A stretch of DNA of 64,000 bases from Siphonodentalium dalli (GCA_032622095.1 CP136069.1:120952126-121016125), one strand, 5' to 3'; positions 34,070 to 45,416 are shown, numbered from the stretch's first letter. Program-made: numbers and translations. The notes: generated by a model from the letters alone, not told the origin.

Positions 34070-34520
34070 AGGGATGTGACTAGAGGGTTTCCCTTGACTG
34101 AGGATGCCCACCTGGGCTTTCCAACTGTACCCTCCCCATTGAACCAGGCCAAACTCCCAAGATAGTAGAATTCTATTTGCAGCCCCTCCCCTCGGCTTTG
34201 AATTCCCCCTGGTACCTCAGATGCCTTGTTTTTTGTTTCTTTTAATTGAATTTTGACTGGATACGGAAGAGGGAGAGACCTATATATAGGAAATCTCAAA
34301 CCAATATTTTGACAAAAAGTAGGAAGATATACAATTGTTGGTCTAAAACAACAAACTCCACATGCCTTACTGGTTGGAAAATCAGACTATCGTTTCAGAA
34401 CAATTTCAACATATTTTTGGTTTGAAATTTCCAACTAATATTGAGCTAGGTATGAAATTTCCAACTGTTGAAAAATTTGACCATAGTTGGAGGGGGTACC
34501 CATGTCGCAGCACCCCAGTA
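34070..34520 (+). repeat. TTCCAACTG-family repeat
   Basis: Head GGGATGTGACTAGAGGGTTTC; then TTTGCAGCCCCTCCC, TTGGAAAATCAGACTATC, three AAATTTCCAACT words and the tail TTTGACCATAGTTGGAG. Same order as at 12284 and 45633. Confidence 0.65.
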
Positions 34521-34905
34521 TATGTTTGGTAACGTTATATACACCACAGCCCCACGAACCAAACCAAATCCACAATTATTAAAAACGTCCTATGGGGTCT
34601 CAATGGAGTGGGGTCATCCAATATGGCAAAAACATAATCACTTTTGCCACCCCATATATGCATGTACTATTACATTATAACATAGATGTGCATGCATCTA
34701 TTTCCAAATAACGTGACTGGTGTTTCACCTCCACACCAACTACGGTAAAAAAAACTTCGTATGGAATTCGAAAAGAGATGGAGTCATTCGACGACAGTAA
34801 CTGCTGTGCAGTAATGTGGAGTAGATGCAAGTAGATAATTGAATCTTATTTCATCAAGTGATTGTTTTATTTCCAGAATAATGTAAGAGTATACTATCTA
34901 ATTGA

Positions 34906-36440
34906 TATGGAATCCTATTAGGGCCACTTGCTAATGGCGCCATTAGCGTTGTTTCGGCGCGCGCCGAAAGCGACAAAACATGCGCCATTACGGCGCACTT
35001 TTTGTCGCTTTCGGCGCTTTCGGCGCACCGCGCCGAAAGCGACAAAATATGCGCCATTAGTGCAATCGGCGCGGTGCGCCATTAGTGCATTCGGCGCGGT
35101 GCGCCATTAGCGCGGTGCGCCGAAAGCGACAAAATATGCGCCATTAGCGCATGTACAATTAAGTATGTGATCACCCCAGCAGGGGTGCCGGAAGAATGGG
35201 GCAGGTGGGGCAGCTGACCCCCTGTCCTTGACCAAGGGGGGCGAGCGGGGGCAGGACTTGCCCTTTTTCTGGAGAAAGAAAATGCTTTTTGTGTGTTTAA
35301 TCTCGTGTTTTTACAGTAAAATGTTACTTTTTTGGTCCAAATACCACCAATTTCACAAGGAATATTAATTTTTTGTCAATTTTGTCACAAAACGGCCATA
35401 AAAACCGACAAATACCTTTAAAATAGGGATTTTTGCCACAATGAATTTATGGTTATTTTTTCGAGTTTGCGGAGAAAATGCCCTTTTTTTGGGCAGAAAA
35501 GTGCCCTTTTTGTAGGCTCTGCCCCCCCCCCCTGCCCTTGGATGCTTCCGGCGCCCCTGCACAGATCGGGCATGGCCATATGTACAATGTATAGGCCTAT
35601 GTATCAATTTTAAAAGGGAGGGGCTGAATTTTGCTGTAGATAGACCTCCAAATGCTATAATTTGTCATTATTCAGATTTAAAATTATTGTGGCCGTGTGG
35701 TCCTGGTCCCTCCTTTGTGGGTAGTTAAAGGTACTCAATCTGATCAGACGGTCCCAGGGATGTGGCTAGAGGGTCTCCGTTGGGGGTGTCCACCTTGGGA
35801 AATTCCAACTGCACCCCCTTGAATCAGAATCAGACAAAACACAAATTTTACATAATTCCATTTGCACCCCCCCCCCCCTTGCACCTTAGTGCTCATGCCT
35901 AATATCCTAACATCTAGTGGTCTAAATCCAGACAAATGCACACGGCTATGGACAAGAGACCAGGACACACCGGGCTGACCATTGTTGTTCAACGCAGTGT
36001 GAGAATTTTTTTTGAAAACTGTACAAGAAAATCACAAATCCTAGCATCTAGACTGGCCTCAACTGAAGCTTGGGTCAGCTGCCCACTCTGCCCCCTCTTC
36101 CGGCACCCCTGCTGGGGTGATCACATACTTAATTGTACATGCGCTAATGGCGCATATTTTGTCGCTTTCGGCGCACCGCGCTAATGGCGCACCGCGCCGA
36201 ATGCATTAATGGCGCATCGCGCCGAATGCACTAATTAATGCGCTAATGCCGGTGCGCCGAAAGCGCCGAAAGCGACAAAAAGTGTGCCGTAACGGCGCAT
36301 ATTTTGTCGCTTTCGGCGCTTTCGGCGCGCGCCGAAACAACGCTAATGGCGCACATTTTGTCGCTTTCGGCGATCGCGCCGAAAGCGACAAAAAGTGCGC
36401 CGAAAGCGCCATTAGTAAGTGGCCCTAATAGGATTCCATA
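34906..36440. mobile_element. 1.5-kb foldback with GCGCCATTAG/GCGCCGAAAGCGAC arms
   Basis: The termini TATGGAATCCTATTAGGGCC and their complement are perfectly inverted and flanked by a 6-bp TSD, AATTGA (34900-34905 and 36441-36446). Inverted arms of roughly 300 and 360 bp are built from GCGCCATTAG and GCGCCGAAAGCGACAAAA words. They share CATGTACAATTAAGTATGTG and CCCCAGCAGGGGTGCCGG further in. The middle (about 35225-36070) is not inverted and includes fragments of two other repeats. Confidence 0.85.
35727..35895 (+). repeat. Nested MITE end plus TTCCAACTG-family head
   Basis: TTAAAGGTACTCAATCTGAT is one end of the AGGTACT MITE seen at 18335. Directly after it come GGGATGTGGCTAGAGGGTCTC and a GGAAATTCCAACTGCACC block, the head of the TTCCAACTG family. 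Both lie inside the foldback element, so they inserted into it or were captured by it. Confidence 0.55.
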
Positions 36441-36755
36441 AATTGAGACTGCTTATGTGCCGCAATAATATGCTGTGTACTCTGAGAGGAGACAACGGTG
36501 GTTTTGTGAGTGTCTCGACTGAATCATTGAGTGAATTGTCAACAAATTGAAATAGCCCGCCTCAAACAAGAACGCTTGAACATTTTAATCTGAACCTGGG
36601 TGCTATATATCTACAAGCCTGCATCCTTGATGTGCACCAACACTTCCCGCAATCCAACGATATTATCTTCGGCGTACCACTACATGCAGTTATCGTTGGT
36701 AGATTGTATAATGATTCATGATCCGACGATTCATCGACATATAGCACATACTACC

Positions 36756-37069
36756 GCTGAAGGGGTCACTCTCACCAAAAAAAGTGCGGAAGGGCACACA
36801 GGATTTGAAAATGTGCTGAAGAGTACACAGGGTTTGTGATCGCCACTAACATCTTTACTTAAACTGTGTCTGGTGCCCATTAGCAGTTTGTTTTCAGTTC
36901 ATTTTAATGTTCATTGGAACGTAAACAATTATTCTCTAACAGAAATCATGACAGATACGAAAACTAAACGTCATTTATAACGACATTTCAAACCATGTGT
37001 ACCCTTCAGCACATTTTCAAATCCTGTGTACCCGTCAGCACTTTTTTTGGTGAGAGTGACCCCTTCAGC
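36756..37069. mobile_element. GCTGAAGGGGTCACTCTCACC MITE, copy 2
   Basis: Full-length second copy with a perfect 9-bp TSD, CATACTACC (36747-36755 and 37070-37078). Nine-base duplications are typical of Mutator-like elements and also occur in Merlin; I cannot choose between them from the ends alone. Confidence 0.88.
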
Positions 37070-37644
37070 CATACTACCACCCCTACTCCGAATTTTTATT
37101 TAAAGCAATCTTCATACTATACATAACTCATGTCTGCATTTTCCCGAAAATGTGAAACGCAAATTGTTCACTGTCTGACCGCATATAACCAACATTAAGG
37201 GATAAACGAAACTTTTCGGTCGAACATATCCCATACAAAAACAGGACGCCGTGACCTTTTCGCCTGGAATATTTTGACCCCTAGTTACGGTCGTACCGAA
37301 CAAACCACGAGGGAGGACTACGATTGATCGAAACTATCACTAAAATTATTCATCAGAAAATTGCAAAATGATCAGTAAGATCTATCGTCCCTTCTCGGTT
37401 CGACACATTAGCTTAGATTATGTCAATTTCTAATGAAACTAGGCCTCCAATACATTTCTTTGACGAACGTCTAACGTACCACTACCGCGGACATATTTGC
37501 CGTTGAACACGAGCTTGTTAATCGGTGGCATGACTCGCTCAAGATCTTATATCCGGTAAGCGTATTCGATCAGCTACTCCGGTCAGCCGCGGTCAAACCG
37601 GTCAGGAAGCTAATCACTCCGTGTGTGGTGCCACATCCCCAGAG

Positions 37645-37738
37645 CTCGATGATATAGTGGCATAGATCAGCAAAGCGACTTATCGCCCTATGGCTATATT
37701 GCTGTGTTGAGTGATGGGGATTCAAATCTTATCCCCAG
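37645..37738 (+). ncRNA. Possible tRNA-like (SINE head) sequence
   Basis: An A-box-like TGGCATAGATC (about 37658) and a B-box-like GGATTCAAATC (about 37718) are spaced about 60 bp apart, and the B-box is followed by a partly pairing CCCC. This resembles an internal Pol III promoter of a degraded tRNA or tRNA-derived SINE. I could not fold a full cloverleaf, and no A-rich tail is obvious. Confidence 0.25.
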
Positions 37739-37924
37739 TGCATTGGTTGGTCAATTCAAGCCACGGTTCGGCATCGAATCGAACGAGGGTGAACTGTCGG
37801 GGTATATAAACCCCTTCAACAAGTTAGTTACGCCTCATAATACCCTGTATCTCTATGTTATTCACCCGATCGTTTTGAAATTTTTAACGAATTGAGAACA
37901 TGGGAAATGCAGAATATCTGGGAG

Positions 37925-38245
37925 TTAAATATCCCGATGGTTTTCTAACCTTCTTATGAATGGCGCTTGATTGGAAAATTTGCCATTTTCAAAAGTCACG
38001 CTTTCAATGTTAACGCTCTGCGTGGGATTTTCTTGAACTGAACCAGGTGTTACTATGTGGGAATTTAGGGGCGCGATTTTGAACCACCCCATTACTGCTT
38101 CACTGCGCGCATACACTTGAAGGGATCCCTGCCACATATATATGACGGACCAAGTAGGTGTTATCGCCATCGAATTATTGAAGACAAACAACCCGTGTAT
38201 ATAATGCAGGATGCTCGAAGGATGCAATAAGAAAATAATTTTCAA
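37925..38245 (-). other. Open segment of a duplicated element, left copy
   Basis: A 106-codon frame on minus with plausible protein composition (GSLQVYARSEAVMGWFKIAP among others). It has a truncated, inverted relative at about 39430-39590, which shares TCTTCAATAA, CTTGGTCCGTCATAT, GGCAGGGA and GGTTAGAAAACCATC. The right copy lacks about 120 bases present here. The duplication makes a repeat-derived frame more likely than a host gene. Confidence 0.4.
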
Positions 38246-38300
38246 GAAACTGCATGGCTATGCATGTGAAGATTGTCCTGATTTGAAGCGTTCTTTCGCT

Positions 38301-38420
38301 AAAGGTTGTTCCACACCGGGCGCGAGCGAGCGATTATAACGGCCGTTTTCTAACGTCCGAAAGGTTGTTCCACACCGGGCGCGCGCGAGCGATTATAACG
38401 GCCGTTTTCTAACGTCCGTA
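38301..38420 (+). repeat. 59-bp tandem duplication, GC-rich
   Basis: AAAGGTTGTTCCACACCGGG starts at 38301 and again at 38360. Each copy ends in ACGGCCGTTTTCTAACGTCC. Further CGCGCGA-rich sequence runs to about 38490. Two copies only. Confidence 0.75.
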
Positions 38421-38573
38421 GCCGTTCAAAGCGCGCGATTTTTATGTCCGCACCGCAAGCGACTGAAACGCTTCGTCGCGCGCGATAGTCAGGTTATTAT
38501 TTTGTGTGTACGCTAATTTCAGGGGAGTCAGGTGGCTGCATGGGGGGATACCCCCACCCCACACACTTATGAC

Positions 38574-39348
38574 TAATGTGTAGGGTTTCTACAAACAACG
38601 TGTAGCCCTTCTACACAACCATTATTCATTTTTTATCTTAAACATATTTTACACAATAAATGGGTCAATTTATACACATGTATACACACTGGTGTGCATA
38701 CAATCAACACATTTGCCTTACACATGTTGTGTAAATTCTTACACATATATATCGTAGACAAGAATGTAAAGTTCAGTATTCCGAACTGTGGGTATATAGT
38801 ATTCATGGCAAATGGAGATTTATATGTTAAAACTTTCATGGCGTACAATGGTACGTAATATTTTGCTCTGTCATGTGTGAGTTTTCGTTTTAAATTAACA
38901 AACCATGGTCGTGGTGTGGTTGCACGTGATTAGTATTAGCGTATTACAACAATCATATAAACAAGAGTAAGAGCAGTATTCTTCATGAAAGTTTTAACAA
39001 ATATATCCTCATATATCATTAATACAACACTCACAAGTCGGAATTCTAAACTTACATTCCTTGTCTACAATTTGTTTATTCTCGTCACTCAAAATTACAT
39101 GGGTATTGAGACAGTAGTAAATTGTATTCCAAAACATATATTCAAACAATATCGTCGTCATGTAGCAGACTATGAACCTGAAGGCACGCAATGCGCACGA
39201 ATATACATTCTTACACAAGTGTGTGTAATAAAATGTACACATTATGTGTAGAACGGCACTTGGTCAATGTATTTGTATGTAGAACTACACATTGCTATGT
39301 GTATTAACCGGGTTTACACATTTGATGTGTAATCGTTTCTACACATTA
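38574..39348. mobile_element. Foldback rich in TACACATNTGTGTA palindromes
   Basis: The ends TAATGTGTAGGGTTTCTAC and (complement) TAATGTGTAGAAACGATTAC are inverted. Both arms contain many ACACAT/ATGTGT palindromes. Towards the middle, AAAACTTTCATG and AGTATTCCGAACT pair with CATGAAAGTTTT and CGGAATTCTAAACT. It sits between the two inverted copies at 37925 and 39430. Confidence 0.7.
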
Positions 39349-39424
39349 AGCAAGTTTCTTGACATGTGGCGTGTTTTCTTGTCGCATTCGGCGAAACACA
39401 AATTCTTTGAGCGAAAGGCATTAC

Positions 39425-39595
39425 GGGCAGTTACGTGGATGTTTTTCTTCAATAAATCGATGGTGCTAACAGTGCCTAACACCCGCTTGGTCCGTCATAT
39501 GGGGCAGGGAGCCCTTCGAGTGCATGCAATGAACCAGATATGGGGGAATGGTTCAGAAAAAGGTTAGAAAACCATCTGGATAACTAAGTGCCACA
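39425..39595 (+). other. Inverted relative of 37925-38245
   Basis: Matches the minus strand of the left copy through TTCTTCAATAAATCGATGG, CTTGGTCCGTCATATGGGGC, ATGGTTC and GGTTAGAAAACCATC, with an internal deletion of about 120 bp. It shows that the segment is a dispersed or duplicated unit. Confidence 0.5.
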
Positions 39596-40237
39596 ATGTT
39601 CTGCAATTACCAAGCTCTCAATTCGGTAATTATTTCAAAACGATCTGACGAATAACATAGGAGATATAGGGTATTATATGAGGGGGGAACTTACGTTTTT
39701 TTAGGTGTTTACATGTAGTAATGGTGAGTCTATAGATCCTTCAATTTACAGAGGGTTACATGGAGCAAAACGAGCGTTCGCTGTTAGTGTAATCCCGATA
39801 TGCGCCATGATAAAGACCGTGTATTACAATTCTATGCGAAAGTCTATTTTACATATATTACTAAATTTGGATTTTTTTCCCATAGTATAATAAAGCCTGC
39901 TACTCTTTTTCGTGTATTTGTAATACAATTACAAATAGATATTTATATATATTTGTATATTAGGTTGTATCTTTATATTGTATTCCGTATTCCTACCAAC
40001 AAATTTCGCAGAATTCTTTGGGAGGCATGATCCATGTCCGTTTGAGATGAAAAATGGAATAAAACTGTTCATTCGACATACGATTACAGTTAATGATGTT
40101 TGCACGAAAAACATCAGCTAATTTTCAATCTGGTCGATAATGAACATTCCAGAAACAAAGCTCAGTTTTCAAAAACGTTCCATGTCGAACATTTCAGTGA
40201 TAACTGACATAAAGAACTACGATAAGATTTACGAATA

Positions 40238-40746
40238 CCACCCCTGGTCAAGTGGTCCTGCTAATGTGCTATGATGCGGTTGGGTCCTGCTGTATTTAAT
40301 TGCTATGATGCTGTTAGGACAAACTTATGCTATTAACAAAAAGTACCGTTATATTTATATTTGTCTTTATCACGGAATTTCGAAACTTTGAACGTACATG
40401 TATACAGGAAAAGCCATTATGCGTATCGAACATTCAAAAACATATTTAATGCGAAATATTTTTAATACTGGTTGCATTAGTTGTTGAAATTCGATTATGA
40501 TCAAGATGGTTATTCAAACCAGCGCAGCAATTGTTATTTTTTTCTTTAAAAAATATATATGTTCTTAAATGTTTCATACACACTGGCTTTTTCTCGCTCG
40601 GATTAGCCAAACGCCGCGAAAATGACAACTTCAGAAAAAATAACTGTAGTTTGTCTTAACAGCATCAGTTTGCGCTAACAACATCATAGCAATTCAGCAG
40701 GACCACCAGTAGCATAGCACATTAATAGGACCACTTGACCAGGGGT
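40238..40746. mobile_element. CACCCCTGGTCAAGTGG MITE, copy 2
   Basis: Flanked by GAATA on both sides (40233-40237 and 40747-40751). Arms and interior match 19383-19873, including AACAAAAAGTACCGTTATAT and GAAAAAGCCATTATGCGTAT-like sequence. Each copy has its own indels. Confidence 0.82.
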
Positions 40747-41131
40747 GAATAAATGTAATTAAGACGAGCCAAAAACCTTTTCTCAGAATTGATGACTGTG
40801 ATTCCGTTTGCGAGAAAATATTTTCGTTCTAACTTCTTCGCAGTAGGGTGATATGGTTCTGTTCCATGATTAGGTTGTACTTTATAATGTTGTCGCCCGA
40901 AATTACTGAAACTGTAAAAGCGAGAAAATGCACGCTTGCGACGTATTGACTCAGTGCAGCATTGTGCTAGTGAATCACAAGTAATGTGTCTTTAGTAATC
41001 GGATTACAAAACAGTTGTTGCTCTTCTTCTCGGGAGAAATTGAGCTCTGACACCGGCTCGATAACGGAATGACATTCCGTTGAGAAATCGCAATGTCACC
41101 CTCGAAATCGGGTGACAACTGTATATTTACG

Positions 41132-43426
41132 GGTCCTACTAAAACCCGACCGCACCCGACCGCACCCGACCGCACCCGACCGGACCGCCCACAGGGGTCC
41201 GAGCGAGATGGGGTTTGCACTATCGTGTAGAATGGACCCGAATGTACCAAAGTTCCAATCCCCAAGTCGATAGCTCGAGCGGACACGGCACTGTTAACCC
41301 CTGACTGACGGCAGTTTCCGCCAGGTACGGGAAATCCAAAAAGGCGCCGACCGCACCTCCCCTGACTGCCTGACCACGGAAATGGACATTATATCATGAA
41401 GTGAATACCCATATATGCATCCATGGGCGATCGGACAATTCGCTAGCTGCAGCGGAAGTGAATAAATTAACCCATACGCTGCTGCCGAATTCGCTATAAA
41501 TGTACGCAAAAACGCCGAAATTAACACCCGCCGACCGGACCGCCCCTAGGGGTCCGAGCGAGATAGGGTTTGCACTATCGTGTAGAATGAACCCGAATGT
41601 ACCAAAGTTCCAATCCCCAAGTCGATAGCTCGAGCGGACACGACACTGTTAACCCCTCAGGCTGACTGGCGGCCGTTTCCGCCAGGTACGGTAAATCCAA
41701 AAAGGCGCCGACCCGCACCTCCCCTGACTGCCTGACCACGGAAATGGACATTATATCATGAAGTGAATACCCATATGCATCCATGGGTGATCGGACAAGT
41801 CGCTAGCTGCAGCGGAAGTGAATAAATTAACCTATACGCTGCTGCCGAATTCGCTATAAATGTACGCAAAAACGCCGAAATTAACACCCGCCGACCGGAC
41901 CGCCCCTAGGGGTCCGAGCGAGATAGGGTTTGCACTATCGTGTAGAATGAACCCGAATGTACCAAAGTTCCAATCAACAAGTCGATAGCTCGAGCGGACA
42001 CAGCACTGTTAACCCCTGACTGGCGGCCGTTACCACCAGGTACGGGAAATCGAAAAAGGCGCCGACCGCTCCTCCCCTGACTGCCTGACCACGGAAATGG
42101 ACATTATATCATGAAGTGAATACCCATATGCATCCATGGGTGATCGGATAAGTCGCTAGCTGCAGCGGAAGTGAATAAATTAACCCATACGCTGCTGCCG
42201 AATTCGCTATAAATGTACGCAAAAACGCCGAAATTAACACCCGCCGACCGGACCGCCCCTAGGGGTGCGAGCGAGATGGGGTTTGCACTATCGTGTAGAA
42301 TGGACCCGAATGTACCAAAGTTACAATCCCCAAGTCGATAGCTCGAGCGGACACGGCACTGTTAAAGACACGGTTGGCCTTGGCGGTGGGTATCCTGTGA
42401 AAATATCTCAACCCGTTAAAAACCGCCACAAACAGAAAGAACGTCAAAATGTAGATAGACTTTGTCCGTATACAAATAAGAAATATCGCATAAACAGTAT
42501 GTTATGGTCATATGTTTGACCATTGTTATCTAAACAAAAGCATAAAAAGTTACTTTTCTGGTGTTTGTTTATATTATGATGGTAAACATAAAGAGCGTTC
42601 TTTGTTGGTGAATACCTGATATGGAACTAATAAAGAGCGTTTATGTCATTTGTGTGTGATTAGCCAGTAGCATTGTGCTGTCTTCTGTAACACAATCAGG
42701 CTCTTTCTTAGGTAAAATATAGTAGGTCTTTATGATAACATGCTGTTTACGCGATGGTCATGGTATATATGAACGGAACTGTATGCGTTTTAATGTTTTT
42801 CTGTTTACGGTGTTTGGAACAAATATGAATATTTTCGACAACTAAGGCCGCACTTGCCTTTAACCCGTACCTGGCGGAAACGGTCGCCAGTCAGGGGTTA
42901 ACAGTGCCGTGTCCGCTCGAGCTATCGACTTGGGGATGGGAATTTTGGTACATTCGGATCCATTCTACACGATAGTGCAAACCCCATCTCGCTCGGATCC
43001 CTAGGGGTGGTCCGGTCGGCGGGTGTTAATTTCGGCGTTTTTGCGTACATTTATAGCGAATTTGGCAGCAGCGTATGGGTTAATTTATTCACTTCCGCTG
43101 CAGCTAGCGACTTGTCCGATCGCCCATGGATGCATATGGGTATTCACTTCATGATATAATGTCCATTTCCGTGGTCAGGCAGTCAGGGGAGGTGCGGACG
43201 GCGCCTTTTTGGATTTCCCGTACCTGGCGGAAACGGCCGCCAGTCAGGGGTTAACAGTGCCGTGTCTGCTCGAGCTATCGACTTGGGGATTGGAACTTTG
43301 GTACATTCGGGTCCATTCTACACGATAGTGCAAACCCCATCTCGCTCGGACCCCTAGGGGCGGTCCGGTCGGGTGCGGTCGGGTCCGGTCAGGTGCGGTC
43401 GGGTGCGGTCGGGTTTTAGTAGGACC
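41132..43426. mobile_element. 2.3-kb foldback element with ~360-bp tandem units
   Basis: Inverted termini GGTCCTACTAAAACCCGACC with a 10-bp CCCGACCGCA tandem behind them. The left arm (41132-42363) holds about 3.4 units with anchor CACTGTTAACCCCTGAC-like sequence at about 41283, 41644 and 42004. The right arm (42859-43426) holds about 1.5 inverted units. A unique spacer (42364-42858) separates them and contains two TAAAGAGCGTT words. Units carry TTAACCC sites, CCGGACCGCCCCT and GCTAGCTGCAGCGGAAGTG. The design parallels the 26.7-kb element. No TSD is obvious. Confidence 0.85.
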
Positions 43427-43861
43427 GATAAAGAGCGTGATGCCTCGAAGCCCAATGCTGAGACAAAACTTAAAGACAGTTCTTGACAACCTGCTTTATA
43501 TGTATTCTCACCGTATTATGTGATGCTTTTGATATGTTATGATATTTTTTTTTGCGACAGCAGGCAATCTATCCCACGATGTATAATGGAAGTAATTTTT
43601 TTCCGTAGATCGAATGTTTTAATGTCTAGATCTGATGAACTTGCATTCAAATGCGGGTCTAATGCGGGAAGATTAAATACAAGGAGCTACTGAAACGAGA
43701 AATAACTAATCAAATATTTGAAATGCCATTTTATTGACACTGAATCCAAATTTGTCTCAAGCTAATTTCCGGGTTGCATGAACCTTAGTATCATCGGTTC
43801 GTCTCAAATCATTAGTGTCATTCAGTTGTTTAGACAATATCGTACTGTCGAGAATCCGAGT

Positions 43862-44152
43862 TCATCTATCAATCAAGTTAAACCTGACAACGTTTACTGT
43901 GAACGGTCGTGGAATATGTGCTCGTCTTAAACAACGGGAAATGAAAAAGGAAGGTTTGTCTAGCGTTCGTTGAATGCACTGGTGGAACTGCGACGTGGCA
44001 AATTGTTCGCGTCCGATAAATTCTACGTGCGCGTGTGCAAAGCTCCGGTGCAGTTCCGGTAAACAGTTTGTGTCTACGATTTTATGAAGAGAACAAACAC
44101 GAGCCAGTACCACACACTGAATAGTGACGACTACTGAAAGTATTACTTCCAT
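43862..44152 (-). CDS. Possible small secreted protein (96 aa)
   Basis: Chosen start at 44152 (MEV...), giving a hydrophobic MEVILSVVVTIQCVVLARVC signal peptide and then a body with cysteines in TNCLPELHRSF, FHQCIQ and SRCLRR. The spacing of the hydrophobic, Q-C and C residues loosely recalls a PAN/Apple exon, but the family's second helix cysteine is missing, so I do not assign it. An upstream in-frame Met extends the frame to 44284. No intron evidence either way. Confidence 0.35.
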   Translation of the reverse strand: MEVILSVVVTIQCVVLARVCSLHKIVDTNCLPELHRSFAHAHVEFIGREQFATSQFHQCIQRTLDKPSFFISRCLRRAHIPRPFTVNVVRFNLIDR

Positions 44153-44514
44153 AATATAATACCTGTGTACTCTGAGAACGCACTGAAGCTGGAATATCAA
44201 GTCTTTGTTCCCCGTCGGTTTATCGTCACATGTGTATAGGCCCCGTGTAATTTCTTCGGGATAAAAACTATCTAAAACTATCACAATTACCTTGTTGATT
44301 AGTTATGCCAATTAATCAATCTTAACAATTCACATTATATAAGCTGTCCACTTGGTTTAATTTATCATTTAGGCGTAGCATACATCGTATCGGACGCGAA
44401 CAAGTCATCATGTCGCCGTCCCCACAGTAACAGCATTAATTGGAACTTTCGCACGGTCACACCAACAATATTATAGGTTGATATTGTTCTCGTAGTTTGA
44501 TTTTCCAACAATTA

Positions 44515-44860
44515 TTAATTGTTTTTGGAATATCATTTGCACATTGTCCTATTTTACGACCTGAGGGTGGGGGGGTCTCAGGTTGGAAATTTCCAACAAT
44601 TGGAATTCTTGAGGCCAGTCTAGATGTTAGGAGTTTGCTATTTTCAGGTTCGGATCTCAAAATGTTCTCAGTGTATTCCGTTCCTCTTCTGGTTGTGGCA
44701 ACAATACTACTGATCCATTTAGAATAATGCTAACATCCAGGCTGTGAGAGGCCAGTAACTTTTGGGGAAATCAAACCCCAAAGTGGGGCGGTGCAGTTGA
44801 AAATTCCAAGGTGGATGCACCCCTCACCAACGCTGAAACCCACCTAGATACGTCCCTGTC
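44515..44860 (-). repeat. TTCCAACTG-family repeat, minus
   Basis: Minus-strand head CAGGGACGTATCTAGGTGGG, then TGCATCCACCTTGG, TTTTCAACTGCACC and, near the far end, GTTGGAAATTTCCAACC. Tail not identified. The overlapping short frames on both strands are spurious. Confidence 0.6.
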
Positions 44861-45361
44861 GTGGATTTCCATGGATAATTAAGTTCACCCTACGACAGTG
44901 GACACCTTTCCACTTTCAGTTGTATACCCGAATATAGGCTATTATGCTTATAGCTGTTGGGGGGTGTACGTGTACTACCAGAATAGGAATTTACGATTGC
45001 ACCACCCCCTTTCGTTGAATAAAATGCTCAAGCTGCAAACCAGAGTTCAGTCCCCTCGCTACGGTGTCTGACGCCCTGTTATGTAGGAGATTGATTTATG
45101 CATGGAGTTTGCCAAATGCTAAGTAACTATATTCGAACAACCTCCCCTTAATTCGGTATTTTCCAACCGGTACCTTAAATCCACTCGTCGGTTTGTGCTC
45201 CAAAATACACCTAATAATATTCTCTTGTGGATTTTTCCCTCTATCGAAATAGGTCGATAAATAAATGTCACAGAAAGATGCATTGAAGTCATAAAAAATA
45301 CAAGATTGAACACGATGTTTGGGTCCCAACCAAAAATCAGCTATTTACACAGAGCGTAACT

Positions 45362-45416
45362 ATTCCTGATATGTTATAAATAAAGAGCGTTCGTTTCACT
45401 TCTGTGCGAAAAATTT
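45362..45416 (+). repeat. TAAAGAGCG dispersed motif, copy 2
   Basis: CTATTCCTGATATGTTATAA, then ATAAAGAGCGTTCGTTTCAC and TTCTGTGCGAAAAATT. This is the plus-strand equivalent of the copy at 10403-10456, with about 85% identity by eye. Confidence 0.6.
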
